From an uncultured Flavobacteriales bacterium (GTDB lineage Bacteria; Bacteroidota; Bacteroidia; Flavobacteriales; BACL11), in NCBI GenBank assembly GCA_943788405.1, contig CALSQD010000002.1:856850-920849 (forward strand): DNA of 64,000 bases, read 5' to 3'. The stretch's first letter is position 1, and each line of letters opens with the position of its first letter. The position numbers were made by a program, and so were the translations under genes. Positions 1-7,223 of the stretch are shown in pieces. Below the pieces are notes generated by a model. The model saw only the letters and a list, made by a program, of their open reading frames with translations, made no database searches and had not been told where the DNA came from.

Positions 1-75
1 TGAGAGTTCCTTTGAAACACTAAAAGATTTCTTAATTTTTGTTAATCTGAGGTAGTCTTTTATGATTTGATCCAT
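1..75 (-). CDS. Partial unidentified ORF running off the left edge
   Basis: An ATG at 75-73 on the minus strand opens a frame that stays open for all 25 codons to the window edge. The product begins MDQIIKDYLRL and is rich in Lys and Ser. It has no signal peptide. I do not recognise it; short N-termini of this kind occur in transposase-like proteins of Bacteroidota, but nothing visible here proves that. It lies just downstream, on the same strand, of a decayed leucine-rich-repeat gene, so a mobile element having broken that locus is possible. The call is only that a frame starts here. Confidence 0.35.
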   Translation of the reverse strand, partial: MDQIIKDYLRLTKIKKSFSVSKELS

Positions 76-93
76 AGTTATTTTTTTGTAAAG

Positions 94-809
94 TTATATA
101 GTTATAATTTTACAAAAGTGTCCACTAAGGTATGACAGGTTTACAGTAGTTATTAAGTTTAATCTGCATCTTAACTCTTTAAGTTGATAATTATTAGTTA
201 CATCTAATGAGGTTAAATTATTACGACTGCAATCCAATGAGTTAACCATCCATTTTGCGTTACATCTAAGTTATCAATATCATTACTGTAAGCATCTAAT
301 TTTTGTAAATAAATATTATTAGTAACATCTAAGTACGACAATTCATTATGGGAAATATCTAAATAATTTAACAATAAGCAATTAGAAACATCAATTGTAT
401 CTAGACCACTATTTGTATTAGCACCAACACCTTGAGCACTACCATCTATCCAGGTAAGTGCTGTATTATTAAGTAGATTAATAGAGTTTAAATCGCACCA
501 TGAAAAATCAAGAGTTTGCAGTAATGTATTGTTATGCAATAATATATTTACTAAATAATGGTTAAGACTGCAATCTAAATCAATTAAAGCTACAAAATCT
601 TCAATACCTTTTAAATCGTATATGTTTTCATCACTAACATCCAAAGTGGTAACCGTATTGATATTTGCTGTTGGTACGCTTCCATTTAAAGGCAATACAT
701 CATAGCCCAATGCAATTAATGCCAACTCAAAATTAGTGTCAGGTATAGCAGTAAGCTGAGCCATTGCAAGTGTTGGAAAACAAAATAAAAGGAGTAGTAG
801 TTTTTTCAT
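94..809 (-). pseudogene. Secreted leucine-rich-repeat protein, frameshifted and truncated
   Basis: The frame starts at ATG 809 (GGAG just upstream) with signal peptide MKKLLLLLFCFPTLAMAQ. After a short N-terminal segment typical of flavobacterial LRR proteins (IPDTNFE...LGYD), repeats of the LDVS/LDCS...L..L type follow. The reading frame ends at 213, but moving one base at about 237-243 recovers more repeat sequence (LDCSRNNLTSLDVTNN, then QLKELRC) down to a stop at 94-96. A one-base deletion therefore explains the break. Members of this family normally carry many more repeats and a C-terminal secretion domain; both are missing. It is probably a remnant. The exact shift position is inferred; a sequencing error is the alternative for the shift but not for the missing C-terminus. 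Confidence 0.75.
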
Positions 810-906
810 ATCTCCAAAATTAAACAAAATAATTCACTTAAAAAAATAGCATTGGTTTTCAACCAGTTGCCTCACTTTAAGTCTTGAGCAAGAATTGAGA
901 AGAGGC

Positions 907-969
907 AAAAATAAATTTAGAACACACAAAAATAAATTCAGAACACACGAAACTAAATTCAGAACACAC
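907..969. repeat. Three tandem 21-bp repeats
   Basis: Units lie at 907-927, 928-948 and 949-969. The core is taaattcagaacacac; the first copy has taaatttagaacacac, and the third starts gaaac rather than aaaat. They sit in the roughly 200-bp gene-free stretch (828-1034) between the decayed LRR gene and the 3' end of paaE. I see no gene, terminator or tRNA in that stretch. The repeats could be a protein-binding array or a replication-slippage product; the sequence alone does not decide. Confidence 0.9.
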
Positions 970-1034
970 AACTAAAAATGTTTAACGGGTGAAACTAAAT
1001 ATTTAAAAGTGCAATAAGTTTAACAGCTAACTGC

Positions 1035-2075
1035 TTACATCTCATCAAAATCAACTATCACATTGGCTGATACTGGCCTAGCTTGGCAACCCAATACAAA
1101 ACCTTCAGCTACTTCTTCATCTGACAAAGAATAGTTGGCATCCATAGTAACTTTACCTTCCATTACTTTGGCTTTACAAGTACAACATACTGCACCTTTA
1201 CAAGAGAAAGGTACATCAGCACCTTGCTCCATTGCAGCATCTAATATTGTTTGTCCTTTATTGGATAAAGTAAACTCAAAATCCTCTCCATCTACACTTA
1301 CCATTACATTTGAGATAATTTCATCAGAGTCATTATCAGCAACATCTGTTTTTTCAACAGTAGTAAAGCGTTCAAAATGAATATTATTTTGATTAATATT
1401 ATTTAAAAGTAATAACTCATTTGAGTTATCAATAAGTTCTCCTGGTCCGCAAATAAAATAAGCATCTGCAGTTTTTAAAGCCACAAAAGTATTCAGTAAT
1501 TGTTGAATGTTATTCTTATCTAGCCTTCCGCTAATTGCTCCAGCAACTCTTTCTCTGGAGTATGCATTATGTATTTTTAATCGATCGGAATTATTTGTTT
1601 GTAAATTTTTTAACTCATCAGCAAACATGCTAGAATCTTGAGTTTTGTTTCCATAAATAAGTGTGAATTTCGCACCATTATCTTTTGCTAATTCAGTTTT
1701 TATCATGGATAAAATTGGTGTAACACCACTACCTGCACAAATACCAATTATATGTTTTTCAGCTCCTTTAAGCACAAAGTTTCCTGCAGGTGGCATTAAA
1801 TCTAAAGTCTCACCAACTTTTACTTGCTCAGTTAAATATGTTGACATCCTACCGCCCTCAACTTTTTTTACACCTATTGTAACCCCTTCATTATTAGCAC
1901 TACAAATAGAATAAGCTCTTCTAACTTCTTCTCCATTTATCTCATGTTTAATTGTAATATACTGTCCTGCTTCAAATTGAAATAAATCATTGTTATTTAC
2001 ATCAAAACCAATGGCTACAGCATCAACAGTTAATTGCTTAATACTTGTAATTACTAAAGGGTGAAATTTATTCAT
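1035..2075 (-). CDS. paaE: Phenylacetyl-CoA epoxidase reductase subunit PaaE
   Basis: This is the electron-transfer subunit that passes NAD(P)H electrons to the di-iron oxygenase PaaA. The 346-residue protein has the expected order: an FAD-binding ferredoxin-reductase domain (RAYSICS near 54-60), an NAD(P)-binding domain (GICAGSGVTPILSMI near 110-125) and a C-terminal plant-type 2Fe-2S ferredoxin domain with cysteines at 292, 297, 300 and 330. The length matches the family (about 350). It starts at ATG 2075, 16 nt downstream of a TATTTTTG box. In most paa operons paaE follows paaD; here it is transcribed divergently from paaA, and PaaABCD are on the other strand. Assignment is supported by domain order and by the neighbours. 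Confidence 0.93.
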   Translation of the reverse strand: MNKFHPLVITSIKQLTVDAVAIGFDVNNNDLFQFEAGQYITIKHEINGEEVRRAYSICSANNEGVTIGVKKVEGGRMSTYLTEQVKVGETLDLMPPAGNFVLKGAEKHIIGICAGSGVTPILSMIKTELAKDNGAKFTLIYGNKTQDSSMFADELKNLQTNNSDRLKIHNAYSRERVAGAISGRLDKNNIQQLLNTFVALKTADAYFICGPGELIDNSNELLLLNNINQNNIHFERFTTVEKTDVADNDSDEIISNVMVSVDGEDFEFTLSNKGQTILDAAMEQGADVPFSCKGAVCCTCKAKVMEGKVTMDANYSLSDEEVAEGFVLGCQARPVSANVIVDFDEM

Positions 2076-2091
2076 AGTGTTAAAATTTTTG

Positions 2092-2099
2092 CAAAAATA
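2092..2099 (-). promoter_or_regulatory. Putative -7 box of paaE (TATTTTTG)
   Basis: Minus-strand TATTTTTG matches the Bacteroidota primary-sigma -7 consensus TAnnTTTG, 16 nt before the paaE ATG. No clear -33 TTG is placed at the usual distance. Confidence 0.5.
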
Positions 2100-2124
2100 T
2101 CATTTTAGATAAAACCATTAGGAT

Positions 2125-2144
2125 ATTATGACAAATATCATAAT
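2125..2144. promoter_or_regulatory. Inverted repeat in the paaE/paaA divergent promoter, candidate operator
   Basis: ATTATGA-caaata-TCATAAT is a perfect inverted repeat with 7-bp arms and a 6-bp spacer, lying between the opposed -7 boxes of paaE and paaA. The TGA-N6-TCA spacing resembles sites of CRP/FNR-superfamily regulators, but TetR-type PaaR proteins also bind palindromes. No regulator gene is present in this window, so the binding protein is unknown. Confidence 0.5.
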
Positions 2145-2162
2145 TAAGAAATCAGAAATCCC

Positions 2163-2170
2163 TAAATTTG
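2163..2170 (+). promoter_or_regulatory. Putative -7 box of the paaA operon (TAAATTTG)
   Basis: TAAATTTG fits TAnnTTTG exactly and ends 18 nt before the paaA ATG at 2189. It also argues against a TTG start at 2168, which lies inside the box. Confidence 0.6.
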
Positions 2171-2188
2171 CAACACAAAATTTTAACA

Positions 2189-3112
2189 ATGAACGAAACT
2201 AAATTTCAAGAACGAATAGATGCTGAAAAGAAGATTGAGCCCAAAGATTGGATGCCTGATGCTTATCGTAAACATTTAATTCGTCAAATTTCTCAGCATG
2301 CTCATTCCGAAATTATAGGAATGCAACCTGAAGGAAATTGGATAACTAGAGCTCCTTCCCTTAGAGCAAAAATGATTTTACTTGCAAAAGTACAAGATGA
2401 AGCTGGGCACGGACTATACCTTTATTCAGCTTGTGAAACCTTAGGAATTAGCCGAGAGGAATTAGTAAAACAATTACATGATGGAAAAGCAAAATACTCT
2501 TCAATTTTTAACTACCCTACTTTAAGTTGGGCAGATATGGGAGCTATAGGTTGGCTAGTAGATGGTGCTGCAATTGTAAATCAAGTTTCATTACAAAGAA
2601 CTTCTTACGGACCATATTCTAGAGGTATGGTTAAAATCTGTAAAGAAGAGAGTTTTCACCAAAGGCAAGGTTATGAAATAATGGCTGAAATGGCAAAAGG
2701 AACTCCTGAGCAAAAAGCTATGGCACAGGATGCTTTAAACCGTTTTTGGTGGCCTTCAATTATGATGTTTGGACCGCAAGATTCTGATTCTCCAAGAACT
2801 GGAAATGCTATGAAATGGAAAATTAAGCGCCAAACAAATGATGCCTTACGCCAAGATTTTATTGACAAAACTGTTGGACAAGCAGAAGTAATTGGCTTAA
2901 CAATTCCTGATCCTGATTTAAAATGGAATGAAGAAAGAGGAAGTTATGATTTTGGTGAAATGGATTGGGATGAATTTTGGAATGTAGTAAATGGAAACGG
3001 CCCTTGTAACAAACAAAGACTTGCACATCATAAAAAAGCCCATGATGAAGGAGAATGGGTGCGTAATGCAGCAAAAGCTTACGCTAAAAAACAAGAATTA
3101 GTAGCAAATTAA
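2189..3112 (+). CDS. paaA: Phenylacetyl-CoA 1,2-epoxidase catalytic subunit PaaA
   Basis: PaaA is the di-iron monooxygenase subunit that epoxidises the ring of phenylacetyl-CoA. The 307-residue product is the usual length (about 310). Ferritin-like metal-ligand motifs are visible: DEAGHG with E71 and H74, and EESFH with E154 and H157, plus E41 in the first helix (HSEIIG). The ATG at 2189 is chosen over the upstream TTG at 2168 because the latter sits inside a -7 promoter box and would add residues the family lacks. It is the first gene of a rightward run in which paaB follows after 10 nt. The divergent paaE encodes its reductase. Confidence 0.95.
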   Translation: MNETKFQERIDAEKKIEPKDWMPDAYRKHLIRQISQHAHSEIIGMQPEGNWITRAPSLRAKMILLAKVQDEAGHGLYLYSACETLGISREELVKQLHDGKAKYSSIFNYPTLSWADMGAIGWLVDGAAIVNQVSLQRTSYGPYSRGMVKICKEESFHQRQGYEIMAEMAKGTPEQKAMAQDALNRFWWPSIMMFGPQDSDSPRTGNAMKWKIKRQTNDALRQDFIDKTVGQAEVIGLTIPDPDLKWNEERGSYDFGEMDWDEFWNVVNGNGPCNKQRLAHHKKAHDEGEWVRNAAKAYAKKQELVAN

Positions 3113-3122
3113 ATATAGAATT

Positions 3123-3407
3123 ATGGCAGAAAATGCAACAGTTTGGGAAGTATTTATTCAAAGTAAAAATGGTTTAGCACATAAACATGCAGGTAATGTA
3201 CATGCTGATGATAAGATAATGGCTTTGGAAAATGCAAGAGAATTATACACAAGAAGAAATGAAGGTTCTTGTATTTGGGTGGTAAAATCAGAACACATTA
3301 CTTCATCAGAATCAGAAGATAGTGAAGCATTTTTTGATCCATCAAATGATAAAATGTATCGTCATCCTACTTTTTATACTATGCCTGAAGGCTCAAAACA
3401 TATTTAA
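3123..3407 (+). CDS. paaB: Phenylacetyl-CoA epoxidase subunit PaaB
   Basis: PaaB is a small structural subunit that bridges PaaAC heterodimers in the epoxidase complex. The 94-residue length fits the family. The N-terminal WEVFIQSKNGLAHKHAGNVHA and the ARELYTRRNEG segment are characteristic. It contains no cofactor motif, as expected. It sits 10 nt after paaA and 2 nt before paaC, so the three subunits are almost certainly co-translated from one message. Confidence 0.93.
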   Translation: MAENATVWEVFIQSKNGLAHKHAGNVHADDKIMALENARELYTRRNEGSCIWVVKSEHITSSESEDSEAFFDPSNDKMYRHPTFYTMPEGSKHI

Positions 3408-3409
3408 GC

Positions 3410-4156
3410 ATGAGTAGTTTATTTACATACACTTTACGAATTGCTGATAGCTCATTAATTCTAGGTCAAAGAATGTCAGAATGGTGTTCCAATGGTCCTA
3501 CTTTGGAAGAAGATATTGCTTTGTCAAACATCTCATTAGATATGTTTGGGCAAGCAAATGGATTTTACGAATATGCTGCACAATTGGATGGCACAAAATC
3601 AGCAGATGATTTAGCATTTAAAAGAAATGAAAGGGAGTTTTTTAATCATCAAATGGTAGAAATTGAAAACGGACATTTTGGAAACACTATGGTGCGTAAT
3701 TTCTTACATGATGCTTTTAACTTTTTATTCTATACTGAGTTAGCAAATAGCAAAGATGAAACACTTGCTGCTTTGGCTGCAAAATCATTAAAAGAAGTAA
3801 AATATCATTTACGCCATAGCTCAAATTGGTTAATCCGATTAGGAGACGGAACAGAAGAATCAAATTTAAAAGTACAAGATTCTTTAAATGAAATTTGGCA
3901 ATTTACTAACGAGCTTTTTGAGATGGATGAAATTGATACTGAGTTATTAAATTCAGGAATTGCAGTTGACAATAAAGCTTTAAAAGAGCAGTGGAATACT
4001 ATTGTAAACAATACACTTTCCAAAGCAAAATTAACTCGACCAGAAGATGCTTACATGGCTACAGGTGGTAAAAAAGGAATGCATACAGAGTATTTAGGAT
4101 TTATTTTGGCTGAGATGCAATTTTTACAAAGAGCATACCCAAATGCAAAATGGTAA
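3410..4156 (+). CDS. paaC: Phenylacetyl-CoA epoxidase structural subunit PaaC
   Basis: PaaC is the ferritin-like partner of PaaA that stabilises the complex without carrying the active di-iron site. The product has 248 residues, the usual size. Visible family features are LADSSLILGQRMSEWCSNGPTLEED near the N-terminus (split here as ADSSLILGQRMSEW and GPTLEED), LANSKDETLAALAAKSLKEV, YHLRHSSNWLIRLGDGTEES and the tail HTEYLGFILAEMQ. Its last 14 nt overlap the start of paaD, implying translational coupling. Confidence 0.93.
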   Translation: MSSLFTYTLRIADSSLILGQRMSEWCSNGPTLEEDIALSNISLDMFGQANGFYEYAAQLDGTKSADDLAFKRNEREFFNHQMVEIENGHFGNTMVRNFLHDAFNFLFYTELANSKDETLAALAAKSLKEVKYHLRHSSNWLIRLGDGTEESNLKVQDSLNEIWQFTNELFEMDEIDTELLNSGIAVDNKALKEQWNTIVNNTLSKAKLTRPEDAYMATGGKKGMHTEYLGFILAEMQFLQRAYPNAKW

Positions 4157-4595
4157 AATTGATAAAATATGGGAACTATTAAATACAGTTCCTGACCCTG
4201 AAATTCCTGTAATTTCAGTTGTAGAATTAGGAGTTATTCGTGATGTGCAATTTACGAATAACTCTTTTTTAATTCTCATCACTCCTACCTATTCAGGCTG
4301 CCCTGCTGTTAAAACATTTCAAGATGACATTAAAACTTGTTTACTTGAAAATGGAATTGAAAACTTTGAATTAAAAATTGTGTACTCCCCAGCTTGGACT
4401 ACCGATTGGATGAATGATGCAACCAAAGAGAAACTCAGAAAATTTGGTATAGCACCCCCTTCTAACAAAGTAATATGTCCGCAATGTAATTCCCAAAACA
4501 CTACTTTAATTAGTGAGTTTGGCTCAACTGCCTGTAAATCATTATTTAAGTGTGATGATTGCCTTGAACCCTTTGATTTTTTCAAGTGTATATAA
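4143..4595 (+). CDS. paaD: Phenylacetate degradation Fe-S assembly protein PaaD
   Basis: PaaD is an MIP18/SufT-like (DUF59) protein thought to assist maturation of the Fe-S or di-iron centre of the epoxidase. The 150-residue product starts with the DUF59 segment (VPDPEIPVISVVELGVI, then TPTYSGCPA). It ends with a cysteine-rich zinc-ribbon-like tail: C112, C115, C131, C137, C140, C149. This two-part layout is specific to PaaD among DUF59 proteins. It overlaps paaC by 14 nt. A 55-nt gap follows before paaG, with a repeated word ggcttaaa and no recognisable terminator. Confidence 0.92.
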   Translation: MQNGKIDKIWELLNTVPDPEIPVISVVELGVIRDVQFTNNSFLILITPTYSGCPAVKTFQDDIKTCLLENGIENFELKIVYSPAWTTDWMNDATKEKLRKFGIAPPSNKVICPQCNSQNTTLISEFGSTACKSLFKCDDCLEPFDFFKCI

Positions 4596-4650
4596 CATTG
4601 GCTTAAACCCCTTATTTTTCTTATTTTAGCGGCTTAAATCTAATTTAAGC

Positions 4651-5421
4651 ATGATACAATACGAATTAATTGAAGGTGTAGGAAAAATCACCTTAAACCG
4701 ACCAGATAAATACCATTCCTTTGTAAGAGAAATGGCTTTGCAATTACAAGAAATACTTGATAAGTGTAAAGAAGATAATGCTGTAAGAGCAATCCTGATA
4801 ACAGCTACAGGAAAAGCATTTTGTGCAGGACAAGATTTAGGGGAAGCAACTGATCCTAACGGGCCTAAATTAACTCAAATTGTACAGGAACATTATAACC
4901 CTATCATCAGAAAAATAAGAGGCATTGAAAAGCCAGTAGTTGCTGCCGTAAATGGTGTAGCTGCAGGTGCAGGAGCAAGCATTGCTTTAGCTTGTGATAT
5001 AGTAGTTGCAACTGAAAGTGCAGCTTTTATACAAGCTTTTAGTAAAATTGGACTAATTCCTGATAGTGCTGGAACTTTCTTTTTACCAAGATTAGTTGGA
5101 ATGCAAAAAGCTGCTGCTCTATTGATGACTGCAGAACCAATAACAGCAAAGGATGCTGTAGATATGGGTATGATTTACAAAGTATACTCTAATGAAACTT
5201 TTGAGACAGAAAGCTGGAAATTAGTAAGTAAACTTGCTGCTATGCCAACTAAAGGTTTAGGGCTTACAAAAAGATTGCTAAATGAATCTTATTCCAATAA
5301 TTTGGAACAACAACTTACTTTGGAGGATGAATGCCAAACTATTGCAGGCAATACTGCTGATTTTAAAGAGGGTGTACAAGCATTTTTAGAAAAAAGAAAA
5401 CCAATTTTTAAAGGAAATTAA
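4651..5421 (+). CDS. paaG: 2-(1,2-epoxy-1,2-dihydrophenyl)acetyl-CoA isomerase PaaG
   Basis: This crotonase-fold enzyme is expected to convert the epoxide to the oxepin-CoA. The 256-residue length is typical. The CoA-binding/oxyanion segment FCAGQDLGEATDPNGP and NGVAAGAGASIALACD are close to known PaaG sequences, and the FSKIGLIPDSAGTFFLPRL segment carries the Asp (in IPDSAG) used by isomerase-type family members instead of the hydratase Glu. It lies 1 nt before paaH. The alternative is a generic enoyl-CoA hydratase, less likely given the motif and context. Confidence 0.88.
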   Translation: MIQYELIEGVGKITLNRPDKYHSFVREMALQLQEILDKCKEDNAVRAILITATGKAFCAGQDLGEATDPNGPKLTQIVQEHYNPIIRKIRGIEKPVVAAVNGVAAGAGASIALACDIVVATESAAFIQAFSKIGLIPDSAGTFFLPRLVGMQKAAALLMTAEPITAKDAVDMGMIYKVYSNETFETESWKLVSKLAAMPTKGLGLTKRLLNESYSNNLEQQLTLEDECQTIAGNTADFKEGVQAFLEKRKPIFKGN

Positions 5422-5422
5422 A

Positions 5423-6574
5423 ATGATAAAAGTAAGTGTAATTGGTGCTGGAACTATGGGGGCAGGAATTGCTCAAATTGCTGCCACAAACGGACATGAA
5501 GTTTGCCTTTATGATTCTTTTGATGGAGCTACTGAAAATGCAGAAGCCAAACTTAAAAAAATACTAAACAGATTAGTTGAAAAGGAAAGAATAACTCAGC
5601 AAGAAAACGAAACAATACTAGCAAGAATTAAGTTTTCAAAGCAGATTCAAGATATAAAAGGAAGTGGAATTATAATTGAAGCTATCATTGAAAACCTTGA
5701 AATAAAACAACAAGTTTTTAAAGAGATTGAAAATATTGTTAATGAGGATTGCATCATTGCATCCAACACCTCTTCCCTATCTATTGCTTCAATTGCTGGA
5801 GTCTTAAAAAAAGCTGAAAGAGTTATTGGAATTCACTTTTTTAACCCAGCACCTTTAATGCCATTAGTTGAGATTATTCCTGCAATACAAACTTCAGAAG
5901 AAACATTAAATACTGCGAAATCAATTATTGATTCTTGGAAAAAAGTAACAGTTATTACTAAAGATACTCCAGGCTTTATTGTAAATCGAGTAGCTAGGCC
6001 TTTTTATGGGGAAGCACTAAGAATTTATGAAGAAGGAATTGCTGATTTTGCTACTATTGATTGGGCAATGTGTGAACTTGGTGGCTTCCGTATGGGACCT
6101 TTTCAATTGATGGATTATATAGGAAACGACATCAACTACACAGTAACAGAAACTGTGTTTACTGCCTTTTACTTTGATCCAAGATACAAACCTTCATTCA
6201 CTCAAAAAAGAATGATGGAAGCAGGTTATCTAGGAAGAAAATCAGGAAGAGGATATTATAACTACTCTAAGGAAACACCAAATGCAAATGAAGATAGAGA
6301 GTTAGGGAAAAAGATATTATGGAGAGTATTAGCCATGCTTATAAATGAAGCAGCAGATGCACTTTTCTTAAATATTGCTACAAAAGAGGATATTGATTTG
6401 GCCATGACAAAAGGAGTTAATTATCCGAAAGGATTATTGGCTTGGGCTGATGAAATTGGACTTAAAAATGTATTAAATCAACTAGAACAACTGTACTGTG
6501 AATATGGTGAAGATAGGTACAGACCTTCTCCACTTTTAAGAAGAATGATAAAAGAAAATAAAACTTTTTACTAG
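5423..6574 (+). CDS. paaH: 3-hydroxyacyl-CoA dehydrogenase PaaH
   Basis: PaaH oxidises 3-hydroxyadipyl-CoA to 3-oxoadipyl-CoA with NAD+. The Rossmann motif GAGTMGAGIAQIAA is at residues 8-21. The substrate-side segment IGIHFFNPAPLMPLVEIIP and the boundary to the C-terminal helical domain (DTPGFIVNRVARPFYGEA) are standard. The 383-residue product is shorter than E. coli PaaH (about 475) but has two C-terminal dehydrogenase-type segments (FRMGPFQLMDYIG; LLAWADEIGLKNVL). Spacing is 1 nt from paaG and 2 nt to paaI. Confidence 0.9.
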   Translation: MIKVSVIGAGTMGAGIAQIAATNGHEVCLYDSFDGATENAEAKLKKILNRLVEKERITQQENETILARIKFSKQIQDIKGSGIIIEAIIENLEIKQQVFKEIENIVNEDCIIASNTSSLSIASIAGVLKKAERVIGIHFFNPAPLMPLVEIIPAIQTSEETLNTAKSIIDSWKKVTVITKDTPGFIVNRVARPFYGEALRIYEEGIADFATIDWAMCELGGFRMGPFQLMDYIGNDINYTVTETVFTAFYFDPRYKPSFTQKRMMEAGYLGRKSGRGYYNYSKETPNANEDRELGKKILWRVLAMLINEAADALFLNIATKEDIDLAMTKGVNYPKGLLAWADEIGLKNVLNQLEQLYCEYGEDRYRPSPLLRRMIKENKTFY

Positions 6575-6576
6575 AA

Positions 6577-6996
6577 ATGGAATTAGCAAAAAAGGTAGTA
6601 GATAAAATGATGAATGGAGATGCTTTTAGCCAATGGCTAGACATTGAGGTATTGGAAATATCTACTGGTTTTTGCAAATTGCAAATGAAGGTAAGGAAAG
6701 AAATGACAAACGGATTTGATATTGCACATGGAGGAATTACATATTCCCTAGCAGATAGTTGTTTGGCTTTTGCTGCAAATGCAGATGGAATACAAGCAGT
6801 ATCAATTGAAACTTCAATTTCTCACACTAAAAAGGTAATGAGTGATGACATCTTAATTGCTACAAGTAAAGAGATAAATAAAACGAATAAAACTGCTTTG
6901 TATAACATTACAATTACTAACCAAGATAACCTAGAAGTTGCTCATTTCAAGGGTACAGTTTTTCGTACTGGAAAAGAGTGGTTTCCTAAAAACTAG
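6577..6996 (+). CDS. paaI: Hotdog-fold hydroxyphenylacetyl-CoA thioesterase PaaI
   Basis: PaaI-type thioesterases hydrolyse hydroxylated phenylacetyl-CoA side products, freeing trapped CoA. The 139-residue protein shows the hotdog core AHGGITYSLADSCLAFAAN, whose HGG and D are the usual catalytic elements, and the sheet VSIETSISHTKKV. It lies 2 nt after paaH and 4 nt before a tiny lipoprotein gene. Length and motif fit the family well. Confidence 0.9.
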   Translation: MELAKKVVDKMMNGDAFSQWLDIEVLEISTGFCKLQMKVRKEMTNGFDIAHGGITYSLADSCLAFAANADGIQAVSIETSISHTKKVMSDDILIATSKEINKTNKTALYNITITNQDNLEVAHFKGTVFRTGKEWFPKN

Positions 6997-7000
6997 AATT

Positions 7001-7108
7001 ATGAAGAAAACTATCTTAATCTTATTATACTTAACTTTTCTATTAGCATCTTGTAGTACTAGCCGTAAATGTGATGGAGGAAAGAAAATTAAAACAGAGA
7101 TGTGGTGA
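7001..7108 (+). CDS. 35-residue predicted lipoprotein
   Basis: This short frame begins at ATG 7001, 4 nt after the paaI stop, and ends at TGA 7108. The product starts MKKTILILLYLTFLLASC, a signal peptide with lipobox LASC and the lipidated Cys at residue 18. The mature part is 18 residues: CSTSRKCDGGKKIKTEMW. The coding case rests on the complete lipoprotein signal and operon spacing. Very small lipoproteins with a Lys/Cys/Gly-rich tail are, to my recollection, common in flavobacteria and of unknown function. Nothing ties it biochemically to phenylacetate breakdown. Confidence 0.72.
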   Translation: MKKTILILLYLTFLLASCSTSRKCDGGKKIKTEMW

Positions 7109-7116
7109 TTAAAAGA

Positions 7117-7192
7117 TGATTATTTGATAAATTGTTTATTAGTTTATTTGAAAAAATACGCAATAATCAAACATCTACTAAACAAATAATCA
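7117..7192. repeat. Inverted repeat in the gap before paaJ
   Basis: tgattatttg at 7117-7126 pairs perfectly with caaataatca at 7183-7192. The interior carries further AT-rich complementary words (tgtttattagtttattt against aaacatctactaaacaaa). The 115-bp gap 7109-7223 contains nothing else recognisable. It might form an attenuator-like hairpin or be a relic of a short dispersed element. Confidence 0.55.
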
Positions 7193-7223
7193 GTTAAACT
7201 ATTAAACAGATAAACAACAAAAA

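Noticed and set aside
907-969. Possible CRISPR array
   Set aside because: Three abutting 21-bp units have no spacers and no cas genes nearby.
7109-7223. Riboswitch before paaJ
   Set aside because: No recognisable conserved riboswitch core; only simple AT-rich inverted arms.
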